A stretch of DNA of 64,000 bases from Cloeon dipterum (taxonomy: Eukaryota > Arthropoda > Insecta > Ephemeroptera > Baetidae), in assembly GCF_949628265.1 (NCBI RefSeq), contig NC_088787.1, forward strand, positions 1,230,501-1,294,500, in the 5' to 3' direction. Positions 22,794-35,616 of the stretch are shown one piece after another; position 1 is the first letter of the stretch, and each line of letters opens with the position of its first letter. The translations under genes and the position numbers were made by a program. Under the pieces are notes generated by a model. The model did not search any database. It was not told where the DNA came from and saw nothing but the letters and a program-made list of their open reading frames with translations.

Positions 22794-25700
22794 CTATGTT
22801 TGCCTCCCCAGGTGTGTTAGGCTGTGAACAAGACTGGGAAAATCAATGTCACCATCTAAATCATCTGAACATTCAATTTCATGTTGTGTATTAATGTCAG
22901 AATAATGAGAATGGGAATCAAGTGAAGTAGTGGGCGCTTTAGATTTTAAAGTGCGAGATGGCTTTTTAGCCGCGCCAGATTGTCGACCAGATTGTGGTTT
23001 TAGTCGATCTATGTGAACCTCGAAAACTTTACCTTTATCATTAGTTATTTCAGCATTGTGGTCCAGAATTTTCGTGATTGTAAATGGACCAGTGAATAAA
23101 GGCTGTAAAAACTTGGAAACTGTGGTTGGAAATTGACCACGTTTGAGAAAAACGGTTTGGCCTATTTCTAAATTTCTCCCTTTAGTGAATTTGTCATATT
23201 GAACTTGATATTTTGCCTCTTGTTGTTTTAAAGTATTTTTGACCATTGCATTTGATTCATGAATTTGTTTGCGAACAAGTGTAGCGTAATTGTCGTTGTA
23301 GACAGGAGCGATGTAATGATGTCGCGGATCAGTAGGCAGATCAAAGGGTAAGAGCGGTGTTCTTTCATAGAGCATCTCAAACGGTGAACGGTTTGTTGAG
23401 GAATGCAATTGCGTCATGTATGCAAATTTGACATAAGGCAAAAGATCTGGCCAGTTGCCATCGTGGTTTTGCACAGTTGCGCGGAGAAGGCTCTTGAGAG
23501 TTAGTGCCAATGACTCGTTCTGCTTGTCCATTAGCCTGTTGATGATAAGGTGTTGTTGGTGTATGCTTCACCTTAAGAAGTTTGTTGACCTCGGAGACGG
23601 TAGCAGCCAAGATGTTGGTGCCTCTGTCGGACACTAATTGAGAGATCATACCGTGCACAAGGTAAACGTGTTCCACTAGAAAGCGCGCCACGGTTTCTGC
23701 GCGGATGTCGGAGACTGCTTGCAGCTCGATCGCTTTAGTGAAACTATCGATGATAACAATTACGTATTTCTCACCGTTTGGTCCTGTAGGGTTACAAGGT
23801 CCAAAAATGTCGAGATGAGCGCAGTGCCATTTTGAACGGTCACGTTTGAATTTATCCATTGGCACTTTTAAAATTCGCTTGTTCGGTTTGGTCAAATTGC
23901 AAGTTAAGCAGCTTTGGACGTATTGGCGAACTGATGAGTTCATTTGTGGCCAATAAAATCGTCCTTGCAAAGTATAAAGCATTTTCTCAACTGATTGATG
24001 ACCACTAAAAGGTGCATCATGAAAAGCATGGAGGAGTCGAAGTCGCATTGCCTCTGGGACAAAGACGAGTGGTTCATCGTTGACAGATTTTGCGAAACGT
24101 ACGACGCCCTCCGGTGTTCGTGTCCAAAACCCATCTGGTGTTTCCAATGTAGTGACTGACGGGTCAGACTGAGACCAAATGTCTGTAAGGAAAGCGTCTG
24201 CGCGTTGGTAAGTAACCAAGTCATCTGCAGACCAGACAGGGGTGATCCCTGTAGAATCGGAATTACCCGAATGAATAGGTGCAGCCACTAAACGAGACAG
24301 AGTATCTGCGTTTGCGTGCTGACTGCCTTTTCTATATTCAAATTTAAGAGGCCAAGAAGAGAGCTCGATGGCCCAGCGTTCCAGTTTGCTGGAGCCACCA
24401 CCTTTCAAATTGCGGAAGTACGCAAGAGCTCGATGGTCACTTAGCACGGTAACTTCGCAAAAATAAAGTAGCGGTTTGAAGTGCCTAAGTGCCAGAATAA
24501 TTGACAGCAATTCTTTTTCAGAAGTTGTATAACGAACTTGGCAACCAGTAAAAAGTTTTGAAAAGAAAGCAATAACTTGTTCGTGACCCTCATCATTTAC
24601 TTGATTTAAAACAGCGCCTGCTGCAAAATGTGAGGCGTCTACTGCTAATATAAAAGGTTTTTTGAAATTGGGCTGAACTAAAACAGGAGCGGTAGTCAAA
24701 GCGGTTTTGAGTTCCTGTATAGCGTTTAAGCGTTCGGGAGTAATTTCAAATTTAACGTTTTTTCTGGTGAGTTCCACTAGCGGTATTGTGAGATCCGCAA
24801 ATCTATGAATGAAAACGCGGTAATAATTCAGCAATGCAAGGAATTGGCGTATTTGAGTAATATTTTCTGGAATAGGAAAATTTTGAATCGCGCTAATTTT
24901 ATCAGGGCAAGGTCGAAGTCCGGTTGTTGTCAACACATACCCCAAAAATTCTAGCTTTTTGCAAAGAAAATCGGTTTTGGCAGGTCCGAGTTTGAGATTG
25001 AATTTAATGACTAATTGGAAGACTTCTTCTAGTAGAGAAAGATGTTCTTCTAAAGTCGGAGTTGCGATGAGGATATCGTCTAAATAGAGGTGAACGCCCT
25101 TTTCATACAAAGGCGAAAAGACCATGTCTGCAGCTCGCATCCAAATTGCAGGGCTACATTTAGCGCCAAAAGGTAGTCGGGTTGGTTCGTATCGTCCAAA
25201 TGGAGTAATAATACTTAGAATTCGTCTTGAATCTTCATCCAATTCGATGGTTTGAAATGCACTGGAGACGTCAACACGACTGAGAAATTTCGCACCGTTC
25301 AAATTGTGCAAAATTTGAGTGATTGATGGAGTTGGGTAGATTTCATCTGTCATTCTGGAGTTGACTTTACGCAAATCAAAAACTAAGCGAAATTCAGGGA
25401 CACGTCCAATTTCTGTCTTCTTCAGTACGACAAGAATGGGTGAGCTCCAACTGCCAGCAGCTGGAACTAAATGTCCTTTTTCAACTTGTTCATCGATGAT
25501 TCTTTTTACTTCGTCCTTGATTTTAACAGGAATGGTGTAGGGCTTGCTAATCACCGGTGGTCCATCAGAGACGGTAATTTTAGCTTTGAAACCGGGAAAA
25601 ACGCCCAAAAGTTTGCGTTTGTCTTGAAAAGCGTCTTTGTAGGACACCAGTAAGTGTTCCAGAATACGTCTGTTGTCGTCTGGTAGATGATCCAATTTGA

Positions 25701-26721
25701 AATGCTGAATGAACTCGTCAAGCGAGTCAGTATTTTTCAATTTCGTTTCCGCAGTCACATAAGCGTGAGGTTCCAGCAGTTCGTCTTGAAAAGGAGTAGG
25801 GTTGTCATCACACTCCTCAATAGAGAGTGAAGCTAGTTGTGCTGGAAAATAGTCGGAAACGTCATCAATGGGTGTCGCTGTCCACGACACTGATGCTGAA
25901 TTAACGGTATAATGCTGTCCATCTTGCAAAATTGGCTTGGCAGAATCGTCTTGAGATAGGAAGTATTGACGTTGTGGAACCAAGTCAGGCGACCCAGGAA
26001 GATCTTGATTGGAGTGCACGGAGACTGTTGTTGCGGGTGCCGCCAATAAAGGGGGATCGCTAAAATCTAATAAGGCAGTGGTAACAACGCCATTTTCGAT
26101 TCTGCCCGGTTTGCAAGGGTAAACAGGAATATCTCTGTTATGTAAAATGAGTTTATCGGGACCCAAAGACATTTTATGTGTTCGTAAAAAGTCAATTCCT
26201 AGCAGTGCATGATAATTAGAGAATAGTGGAGTCTCAGAAATCAAAAAGTCACAGGGAACCGTGAAATTGTCAAAGGTAAGATTAATCGTGGCAATGCCAA
26301 CGAGTTTTAAGTTGGTATCTCCTAGCCCAAATAATTTCCAATTCGTTTCTCGGCAAATTGAGGGATTTTTGAGTAACTTTAAAGGCATTAAGCATACAGG
26401 AGAGCCTGTATCTATCAAAAGTCGAAATTTTGAAACATTGACTTGAGGACTGTGTGCAAGAACGGTAGCTAAATCGTAAATTGATTTGGAGCCATTAATG
26501 GCTATGCATTGAGGAGCCGAGACAATATGCGGAATTAAAATCGGATCTCCTTGATTAGGGTCTGATGAGAGAGGAGAACAAACACCCACCCTATTTAGTT
26601 TCCCGAAGACGAATTTCGTTTTGGAGTGACGCCCATGGCGATGGAAATTGAGTCGTTGATAGCTCTTTTCAGTTTGAAACATCTTTCGACGGTATGGTTT
26701 GCGATGCCACACATCGGACAT
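22794..26721 (-). pseudogene. pol: pol polyprotein gene of the retrotransposon (frameshift in integrase)
   Basis: Main frame 26721-23377 (1,114 codons) overlaps the end of gag by about 127 bp in another frame, which suggests frameshift expression. In order: aspartic protease (LLIDTGSPVCLMP), reverse transcriptase (FRLVFDLRKVNS; YLDDILIA), RNase H (LAVDASHFAAGAVL), an integrase HHCC zinc domain (HDAPFSGHQ ... SCLTCN) and catalytic-core residues (HLDIFGP; SDRGTN; QQANGQAE). The frame is lost just after the last core motif, at about 23490-23520. The integrase C-terminus continues in a second frame (23531-22794) with a GPF module (LFTGPFTI). As read, integrase would be truncated, either by a recent indel or by a sequence error. 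Confidence 0.9.
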
Positions 26722-27944
26722 GGGTCGCGGCGATCCGTTGATCTGGAATCACCACGGGGTTGATTGGTGTTGAAAGTCCTCCGTTGGTTGAAAGGTTTGA
26801 TTGGAGCACGCTGCCCAGCTGTATTACCCGATTTTTGAGGAGATGATTGGAAACGCCGCCCTGTGTTGGGCGCGTTTTGGTGGTTAGTTGAGCTGGGTTG
26901 GTTGGAATTAGACGGCGCACCAGTAGTCTTGAGCTTGTTTAAGTCCACTTTCTTGCCCTTGCGAGGAAAGTTGGTGCGGGATGACGCCGTCCCTCCAGAA
27001 GGAATGAGAGGAGCCGCTACAGCTTCTTTGCCGTCTTTCTTTTCTTGAAGATTTCTAGATTCGCTGAAAATACGGTCCATTTCCATAGCTTTGCGTAGTG
27101 TTTCTGCGTAGCTTTTGGTATCTGCCATGCTGAGGAAGGTTTGCACCTGACCAGGAAGAAGGCCAGCCTTTAAAACTTGAATCTTAGTCTCATCCATTTG
27201 GCTAGTTTGCCATTTCTTCGCTGCACTGTCAGTTACACCCTTCAAATTGAGAATGAGATTCGACAAGGCTACAATGCGATTATTGAAAGCCTCTATCGAT
27301 TCGCCCGTACGTTGACGCATGTTGTGGAGTTCAGTCATCATTGTGTTTTTAGATCTGGTACGGTCGAAATGGTCGATCAAAAGTTCGGATGCCTTGTCCC
27401 AATTGTCCGCCTTAATGAGCGCTTGCATGTCATCAGAGTAATTTACAAAGTCGTAAGCAGTATCTTTAACGCGAGCACACAGTACTTGTAATTTCTTTTT
27501 TCCATCCCAATTGCCAATTTCAGCCATACTATTGATATTGTTAATGAATTGAGTGGCTGTTTTGTTGCCGGTTAATTGACCATGATAAGGTTTTACTTCG
27601 CGCAATAATGACGCGATAGAAGGGTCAAAAGCTGGTGTTAATGCCATGTTCGTGCTGTCAATAGGGAGAATGGGAGGTTCGTTAGGTTCACTTACTACTT
27701 CCGGAGTTTTGCCAACTGGGTGGTTCACCTTTCTTTTGACGACCTTTAGAACAGTCTTAGATGCCGGTGAACGTGTAAAATCTACGACTTGTTTGAGAAT
27801 CTGTTGCTCAAATCTGAAGCCCAGTTGTACCTCCGCTGGATTTGAAGAAGAGGAACTTGGTCCTGCTTTAGGTTTCGGGTCTGGAGTTCGCTCGGATGCC
27901 TTTGCGACTTTGTCGGTAGAGGATGAAGAACCGTGGGAAGCCAC
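26595..27944 (-). CDS. gag: gag gene of the retrotransposon
   Basis: 449 codons, intact, first ORF of the element. The N-terminus is Ser/Pro-rich and low complexity. The central region (about 100-300) has a helical composition typical of retrotransposon Gag capsid regions, including the stretch NWDGKKKLQVLCARV. The C-terminus is basic and Gln/Asn-rich and ends in one CCHC zinc knuckle (CPMCGIANHTVERC). It overlaps the start of pol in a different frame. Confidence 0.9.
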   Translation of the reverse strand: MASHGSSSSTDKVAKASERTPDPKPKAGPSSSSSNPAEVQLGFRFEQQILKQVVDFTRSPASKTVLKVVKRKVNHPVGKTPEVVSEPNEPPILPIDSTNMALTPAFDPSIASLLREVKPYHGQLTGNKTATQFINNINSMAEIGNWDGKKKLQVLCARVKDTAYDFVNYSDDMQALIKADNWDKASELLIDHFDRTRSKNTMMTELHNMRQRTGESIEAFNNRIVALSNLILNLKGVTDSAAKKWQTSQMDETKIQVLKAGLLPGQVQTFLSMADTKSYAETLRKAMEMDRIFSESRNLQEKKDGKEAVAAPLIPSGGTASSRTNFPRKGKKVDLNKLKTTGAPSNSNQPSSTNHQNAPNTGRRFQSSPQKSGNTAGQRAPIKPFNQRRTFNTNQPRGDSRSTDRRDPCPMCGIANHTVERCFKLKRAINDSISIAMGVTPKRNSSSGN

Positions 27945-29555
27945 TGTGTTCTATCTGCTTTGTAAAATAAATTAGAAATTGGAGTCGCAAGCAATTTTTC
28001 GGATCTGGAACGCGACTGTGGGCGCACCCATGGTCGGTTTGTCCGAGTTAAAAATTTCCAAGAAAATAAGAATTTAAATCGCGCCAGTCAAAGTTATGCA
28101 AAATAAAAAAAATTAATCAGGTGCAATAACGAGCGAAATTGAAAGAAAAAAATTTGACCCGATGTGGTGAGAGAGCTTTAAAAAAAATGTTCCTGTTGTA
28201 CTGTTGATTGTATTACGTAACATTGCTGTAGCAATGTGTTTTTGAATTGTTGTTGAGAAATTCCTTTATCAAATAAAATTTAAAGGAAAACAAACATGAG
28301 TAAAACTTTTACAAAACACGAACATATTATACGTTTCTAATAGTTTAATGTGTTTTGAGTAGTATATTAAAAATTGTTTAATGTGTGGGAGAACACTTTG
28401 TCCAGATATTATGCAGACTATTCTTAGGCAGAGATTTTTATTATTAACTAATGATATGCCTTCTCGCATAGGCAATTCACTTAATGCTGGCTTTATGGCA
28501 ATAAACACCCGCTTTGTCTAGCGGCGTGCGTAGCCAATGAGCAAGCTTTGGCAAGCACTCGGCAGCTGCACTTGATACAGTTTCCTTCTCATTCAATTGG
28601 AGATTGGGAAAACTGGACTGAGAGAAGCTTATGTCTGAACTTTGCAGAACATATTAATGCTTTTTAGGGTGAGCCACGGAAAACTTCGACATCGGAGACT
28701 ACAAAGAGTACAACCAGATGTAAAAAAAAATAAGGAAGTGATTTTCAATCAAAAAATCAAAATACCGAGTTAAACTTCCAACAATAGTACGATTATACAC
28801 GTCAATATCGCACATTGAAAAGCTGGCCTCGTCCAGCAAAGTCGCGACGTGAGCGAAAAAGAATTTGAAAGGATTTGAAAAAAAAAATTGAAACGGGCTT
28901 GTTGATAACAATAAGAGCCCGGTGCGAGCAACGTGTCGACTCGTTGAATCGCGTGATAATAAAAGTGGTACCGGAACGGCATAAAGGCACGTTCAAAACG
29001 AGGAATTAATTTTGGACTGGAGAAAAGATTTCCTAGATGCAATTTTCTCATTGTCAGTACCAAAAATGCAACCGCGGGGATCCAAAAAACAAAATAACGC
29101 GGTGCGTCCGTGATTAGTGGTGTAAAAACACCTCCACAGCGTTGAGTAAAATATGAAAGTCGCTCTCTTTCAATTTCAGAGCGCCATTCAAAGTAGATGT
29201 TGGCCAACGGAAAAAAAAATCAACGGGCAATTAGGCAAAGAAAAATAACAAAAATATCTTTGCATTCGATCGATCGATAGGGAACTTTCCCTTTTAAAAA
29301 AGAAAACAACATAATAGTTGAAAAGTTAAATTTGTAAATAGGTGAAATAGAAAAAACACATTAAAAAGAATGGTCTTCTTTCCTAGTAATTAGGTAACAG
29401 TTCTGTCAATCGGTTGTTAAATGCGTGTCGTAAAGCTATCCGGAAGATCAAGTTTACGAAATTTTAATTAAGTTTGTCTCAGCGCCTAGGCCTCTGGCAT
29501 TAGGACATAGTTAATTATTTGAAAAATTATTTAAATATTTACCGATTGAGAGAAA
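27945..29555 (-). other. Long untranslated leader of the retrotransposon
   Basis: About 1.6 kb between the primer-binding site and the gag start. No credible ORF. This leader would be expected to hold packaging and translation signals and the env splice donor, but I cannot pinpoint them. Confidence 0.6.
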
Positions 29556-29569
29556 CACTTCTGACACCA
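29556..29569 (-). other. Primer-binding site (tRNA-Leu type)
   Basis: On the minus strand TGGTGTCAGAAGTG lies immediately inside the 5' LTR. It is complementary to a tRNA 3' end ...CACTTCTGACACCA, which fits animal tRNA-Leu (CAG type) acceptor ends. The match covers 14 bases, then diverges. Confidence 0.85.
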
Positions 29570-30589
29570 TGTGAATTGCAACTTAGTCAGGAGTAATCTA
29601 GCTGATTAATTATCCAAAAATTTGCCTTTATCTAGAATTACGTTGCAACCTTCGCGTACCCAGGCATTAATTCGGGCCGCAGGACAGAACTCCCCAGTAG
29701 TTACCCTCCCGGTGAAGCCGTGCCCTTTCAGGATTTTTCTGACACCACCAACTTTAATTAGTTCCCAAAGTTGGAAATGGAAGATTTTGAATTTACGTTA
29801 AAAGAATAACTTTAGAAAATGAAATTTAATAGATAAATATAAGTTTTAGACGAGCGGTTCAAGATCGCGTAGTTTCTTTAATTACTAGGGTAAAATAATG
29901 AAAGAGACCAGTTTAGGTTAAATACAAGTAACATTATTATTTAAGCTGATACTTTAAACGATACAGCAAAATTTATATTTGGTTTAATAATTATGAAATA
30001 TATTTCACCTTGATATTGACTCAGTTAAGAACGTTATTGAAATAACCGAAATACAATCAGGAACTGAATATTAAAGGAATTAAACTTTACAATATTGAAT
30101 TGGAAAAGAGGAATTAATAAGCTCAGTTAACTAAAAGTTTCTCACCACTTACTCTACCAATTAAAGAAGAATAGCTGCGGACTTCTCCCACACTAGCCCG
30201 TTGTAACGCGTGGAAAAATGAACTCTCAAGTAACTCGAGTGTCATTTGGTCCGCGGTTATATAGTGGCAAGTGAGGGGTTTGCCCAATGGATTACATGAC
30301 TGAGAGTAATCGAGTAAACAATAGATTAACTTCACTTTTACAAATTAAAATAAATATCCTCTATTGAAAATACTATTGAATCAATGACATTGAGGATTTA
30401 ATGGAATAAATATGTTTTGGTCCTCAATGAGATTACTTTGTATTTAAAACAATAGAATTAGAGTGTTTGGCAATTTAATTGTAATCACTTGTGGTACCAT
30501 TAGGATTCAGTTATTGTTAAGCGAACAATACAATTTAAATTAAAGTGATTTTAAATATTTACTGTTATTATTACCATAAGGGATTCACA
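29570..30589 (-). repeat. 5' LTR of the retrotransposon
   Basis: Same 1,020-bp length as the 3' LTR, and effectively identical along the stretches compared by eye. It is upstream relative to gag and followed directly by the primer-binding site. Confidence 0.93.
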
Positions 30590-30593
30590 CCTC

Positions 30594-31140
30594 TGACAAT
30601 GAGCATTTCACAAAAAGTAAATAAATGAATTTTAAGGCCGCCAGTCAATTTAAATGGGGAAGGTATTGAATTAATCCCCGTTGCCATCAAAACCCGTTGA
30701 CGCATTAATTTTAATATTACTTTCCAAGAGACGAATATAGTAAAATGCAAAGTTACCCTGCAAACATTTGACTTACCTTATTGTTGATCTGCCATCTAGT
30801 CGGAGAACTCAGGAAAATATTCAGGGCAGCTGCCCTTGCCCTCCCAATTTGAAGAGAGAGCAACTGGCCGTCGCCGCGCGGAGGAGCAAACTCGCGACTC
30901 GCGGCAGCGATCTGTGAAGTGTCGAGCGTGCGGAGCGGCTGCTTGCCGATTCGCCTCCCGCGAGGCGAGAGTAAGACTTTTCGCTAGACTTTCTATTTTT
31001 AAAAAAGCGATGCACGTGTTTTCGCTCTCGTCACTGGCAGTTCCTCGATCGCCCGCACAGAGGCAGCAGCAGCCAGTCTCGTGTTTCGTCCAGCGAACAA
31101 GACTTTTCTCACCGTGCGCCTGAAACATTGCATTGACATT
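30594..31140. repeat. Right half of the R3 repeat interrupted by the LTR element
   Basis: Continues the R3 sequence begun at 19755. 'aatttaaatgggga', 'ccatctagtcgga', 'cagcgatctgtgaagtgtcg' and 'cttttcgctagacttt' all match 5600-6120 in order. Confidence 0.7.
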
Positions 31141-31149
31141 TTTATTTCT

Positions 31150-32970
31150 TTTATACGCTACAACCTTAAATTCTTATTAAAATAATTTGTTTCCTTTTTT
31201 ATAAGCTTGGTCAAGCGTAGCCAAAAAATTAAACGCCTGGCTGCAAAGCTAAGAAACAAATTAATGGATATTCCAGTCGAACGAAACTCGAATTGAACAA
31301 TTTTCCCCTGATTTACAGGTGCGATGCAATGACAAAATAAAATCGGTTTTTTCCCATGAGTTTCTTTCCTCTGTAATCTTCTCGACCTGGTGCTGGACGA
31401 GACGCTCGGTGGATTTATGCCTTCCTCTAACGAGTAGCTGACACTCCCACAAAGATTAAAGGAGTGAAAACGATAACAATTTTTTTTTGTTTATTTTAAT
31501 AAGCAGCCAAAAAATGCTTTCAACGAATAAAGGGGTGCAAATGGAATTGAAAATCTGAATGATTAATATTTTGCACCCTTTAGTATAATCTCACTCATTA
31601 TTTGCAATTATTTCAAACACGTGTTGCTTCAATTGTTTTTATTTTTGGTTTGTTTTGATATAGAAGAATCGTCTGCTTTCTTTTGTTTTGTTTTCATTCG
31701 TTGTATGGACATTTTGAATATTTGGTCAATCGCATTTTAATCGCAGCAGTCCGCGGATGAAAAGCTCTGTTTCTAAATTCAAGGCTAAAAGAGCGAATAA
31801 TAATAAATGTGTCTTCCATTAATTTTTAGCAGCCTTTTTCTCCATTCGTTCTCCGCAAAAAGTACAAAATCTATTATTTGAAATAAAAAAAGTAGCAAAA
31901 ATATAATTTTATAGAATAGCCTCAATGCTATGATAACATTTGCACGAATTTAATAAATTGCGGAGCCGGCAACAAAAAAGCCTAAACACATTCAACTTAG
32001 CAAGATCAGGGCAGATATTTATGCCCTGACAATGTTAAGAGAGAGAGAGAGAGAGAGAGAGCAACTCGCCGGTCGGCGCGGCGGACGGAAACACTCGCGA
32101 CCCGCGGAAGCTGCTTATCGCTCGTTGATGTGTGGTGAACGCGATTTATGCGTCAATGAGCCGCGCGGCTGCTGAGCAGATGAGGAGAGCAGAGAGCAAC
32201 ACTCGCGCGCACGAAAATTCCCTCAAGGTCAATCGCATTTTTGTCACAGCAGATGATAAAAAATATTTTAATCCGAAAAGCTCTGTCTAAATTCAAGGCG
32301 AAAAAAATTAATCAAGGTTACCAATAAATAAATAAAAAGACGAATTCCATTAATTTTGCTGTGTTTGCTCTATTTATATCGCTCAACTCTCCATAAAAAG
32401 TGCAATACATTTATTTTAAATAAAAAATAAGAATAAATAGTAGTCGCATTCTTTTATAATTTTGCCTCAAAGCCATTCTAACATCTGCACGAATTTAATT
32501 AATAGCGGAGCCGGAAACAAATGGCCTAAAAAATTCGACTTACCGAATAGTTGACCTCACACTCAAGATCAAGCTCCCAATTCGAAGAAAGGGCAACTCG
32601 CCGGTCGCCGCGCGGATGAGCAAACTCGCGGCACCGGCTTCTAGTTGATGTGCTGGCTGGCGTGTCGCCTCTCGCGGGTTGAATTTTCGTAGAAACTGGG
32701 CCACCGCGGTGTCGCTCTCCTCGCTGCAAGTTGCTCTCTCGCCCGTGCAGAGGCAGCAGCTGCCACGGTCTCGTGTCTCATCCAGCGAATCAAAATTATT
32801 ATATCCACCGCGCATTTTATTTTTATACGTGCGGAAACTGTAAATTGAATTCTAATAATTTTTTTGTTTTCATTTTTAAATCCATGGTCCGGTAAATAAA
32901 AAGGCTGATAAATGCAAAGCTATGCCGGTGGAAATAAAATGTAATTAAAATTTATTCCAAGGAAAGTCTT
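31150..32970. repeat. Repeat mosaic: R4 and R3 fragments and a GA microsatellite
   Basis: 32038-32061 is a (GA)n microsatellite. 32140-32400 carries the R4 module and 32520-32830 a partial R3 copy ('cgccggtcgccgcgcggatga', 'gtgcagaggcagcagc'). 31150-32030 is AT-rich with nothing recognised. No gene seen. Confidence 0.5.
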
Positions 32971-32974
32971 TTGA

Positions 32975-34400
32975 TGAACAGGTAAAATGGCAGGATATTC
33001 GACTTTTGCGATTCCAATTTTCTCATGACTTTACTCTACACGACCTGCTGCCTGTCGAAACGCCCGGCGGATGTTATGCCTACATCGCGCCTGGAAAAAC
33101 AGCAAAGCGAAACAGTCCGGCACCGGATCTCAGGTAAAGCGACCTGACGAAGGTAGTTGCAAGGTGAGAGGGTGAAAAATCGTGGCCGAGCGCCGCCAAA
33201 TGTGCTCGAAACCGCTGAAAAACCTTGAAAAACTGGCCTTCGCACAGGATCTCAGGTCGGTTTACCCTGAAAAAGGTCATCAGGGTATTTCAAGTCAAAG
33301 CGCGGATCGAGACCTGTCCGATGAGGGTTCGTGGTCGACGATCGGAAGAACGGCCGAATTTTAACAAAAATAAAACCGATTTAGCGCGTGCCAAAAAAGA
33401 AAAAAATCAATTTTAATTTTGTTATGGGCGGGAAAAATCTGAAAATTGGTTTCCAGACCGGAATGCGATGAAATAGGTAATAACCCATTATTGGTCCCCG
33501 TTCGGAAATAAATTGTGAATATTTCCCTTTCCTGTGCTATTTTTACAGACAAAACGGTAAAAAATTAAATTTCTGCAGTGTCAAAAATAAATTATAAGGA
33601 TTTGCTCGTAATTGGTCCTAAAATGATGCTAGAAAATTCTGCGCTGTGCAGAAGCCATTTTTTGGAATTATTTCCCTGCGCCCGAGACATGATGACCAGA
33701 AGACGGAAGTGTGCCGAAGATTTATCAAAATTTTGTACAAAAGAAACTGAGATTACAAAGTTGATAAAATTTTCACAAAAGTTTATTTGGGCAATGCCAA
33801 GCTGTGGCACATCCGGAAAAATCTACGTTACGGTGAAAGACATTTTTGAAAATTTCTGTTGTTTGGAAATACGGCTGGAAAAAATTCGTAGTATTTCGAA
33901 AATTGGTTCAATTTGCAAAATTCGCACACGGGCGGATGTGCCCCTCTTAGGGGCATAGACTGGAGCCAAAATAAGCGCCATCCGGCCCACACATTCCCAC
34001 CTGGGCCACAAAAACAAAAGTTTGAAATGTCGCAAATCGTGTTTTTTGAACTTTTAATTTAAAAACTCTATCCCTATGACCGCAGAGTGGAAAATTAAAC
34101 TTTTTCAGAGTGTCCGTCAAATTTGTCATATTTTAAGCAGCTTTGTGTTCCCGCCAACGCCCACTGACCGCCGCCGGAACGGTCGATTCCTTTGCACTCG
34201 TTGTCTTAAGATACACGACGTAGAGGTCTGCAAATTGTGCCGCAAGGTGGACGCAACAATTACTGAGCTGCTTGTATCTGGATGTTTGATCAGCTCAGGA
34301 CCAATTGCGTGATTTATTTGGACCGTTTTCATGTTGTTTCTAGCAACGGAGAAGAGCAGCAGGTTTGGTTCCTTTTGTTCGTAATATTCCTTACAGCGAG
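32975..34400. repeat. Dispersed repeat R1, copy 3
   Basis: Blocks matching 6255-7080 occur in the same order: 32980-33150, 33930-34040 and 34040-34200. The sub-repeat with 'gatctcaggtcgg', 'accctgaaaaaggtc' and 'cgtggtcgacgatc' is at 33240-33370. A plus-strand frame at 33578-33958 inside it looks like chance; no domain recognised. Confidence 0.65.
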
Positions 34401-34589
34401 GATTCACTTGCTGAAAAAAAAATTAATTCGCGACTCGCGAGAGGCGACACGGCAGCCAGCCAGCAGCACCGCTCCTTCACCACACATCAGCGATAAGCGG
34501 CGGCCGCGAGTCGCGAGTGTGAACATATCTGCGCGGCAACCGCCGAGTTGACAAAATAATTGAATTAAAATTTGAATTAAACATTTTGT

Positions 34590-35050
34590 TACGATGGCCA
34601 GATGTATTTGTACGTCGATGAGCAGCGCGGCTGCTCGGCGGATGAAGAAGAGAGGAAAGAGCAACGCGCACGCGAAAAGTCTAACAACTGCTCTCAAGGC
34701 CGCTCGTTAAATCACACTCACACTCGGCAACTCACAATCAGCAGATGGCAAACATTATTTTAATACGCGAGCTCTGTGCTTCAATTTTAGACAAAAAATA
34801 TTGCTGATAAAAATTCCGTAATTGTTGCAGTGTTTTCTCTATTGAGCACTGCGCAAAAAACACCTATTTAGCGTGCAAGGAAACCTTTGCGATGTAACAA
34901 GTTCTTTTTAACGCAGCGTGAAAGACGAAAAATATCATTTTTTAAGGTACGAGTTTTATTTAACATCCAACGAACAGCCGCGCGGCTGGTCGGCGGATGA
35001 GGAGAGGAAAGAGCAAGAGGCGCACGAAAAGGCTGCGTCCGCAGTGCAAA
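34590..35050. repeat. Dispersed repeat R4, two modules
   Basis: 34610-34870 and 34970-35050 both contain 'cgcggctg.tcggcggatga' followed by 'gagaggaaagagcaa' and 'gcgcacg'. The first continues into 'attgagcactgcgcaaaaaa', also seen near 58530 and 60600. Confidence 0.55.
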
Positions 35051-35616
35051 GCCGCAGAGATTCAGGATATCAACGCACGGTGAAGCCATTAAAAAAAAGC
35101 GCAACCTGCTCTGCTCTGGAGTTCAGCAAGATGCAAAGCACGTGATTCTACTTGACGCAGTCGACGGCTACTTGCACAAGAATAAAAAAACCGGATATTT
35201 ATGTATTATTTTAAACTTTGAAATCGATTCAATAATAAAAATCTGTCACTTTTATTAGACACTATTTAAATTTAAAAAAAGAATTCTCATGCTTCATTCC
35301 TAACACCGCATGTGATTTGAAATTTGAATGGTTTTCCCTTTTCGATTGTTGCTATTTTATCTGCAAAAGCATTCGCTTTGGACCAAAAAAAGGGTGCAAG
35401 ATATTTATTATCTGAAAGAAACGAATTTTATTTCTGGTCCGTTGCATGGGGAAAATATGAAATGCATCATTTAAAAGTCAGGAATCTGCCGCAATTTTAG
35501 CAAAAAAAAAAAACAAAACAAAAAAAACACCCTAAAATGCAAGGAACCAAAATTTTGGGCTCTGCTGCGAGTGATCGATTTGTGTGAAATTTGCACAAAC
35601 TGCCGGAACAGAATCT

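Larger units (their letters stand above)
19951..30589 (-). mobile_element. Ty3/gypsy-like LTR retrotransposon with an env gene
   Basis: A 10,639-bp element read on the minus strand. It has two 1,020-bp LTRs with TGTGAAT...ATTCACA ends and a 4-bp target duplication CCTC (19947-19950 and 30590-30593). A primer-binding site adjoins the right-hand (5') LTR, followed by gag, pol and env-like reading frames. The RT-RNase H-integrase order places it in the Ty3/gypsy group, and the third ORF is errantivirus-like in layout. The only LTR difference I saw is C at 20958 versus T at 30577, so insertion is recent on an evolutionary scale. Nevertheless pol and env carry frame breaks. These could be real decay or assembly errors. 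Confidence 0.93.

Noticed and set aside
32038..32061. (GA)n tract as a GAGA-factor regulatory site
   Set aside because: Lies in a repeat mosaic with no adjacent gene; better read as a microsatellite.
33578..33958. 126-codon plus-strand frame inside repeat R1
   Set aside because: It lies in a dispersed non-coding repeat whose other copies do not keep the frame. No domain or splice partner.
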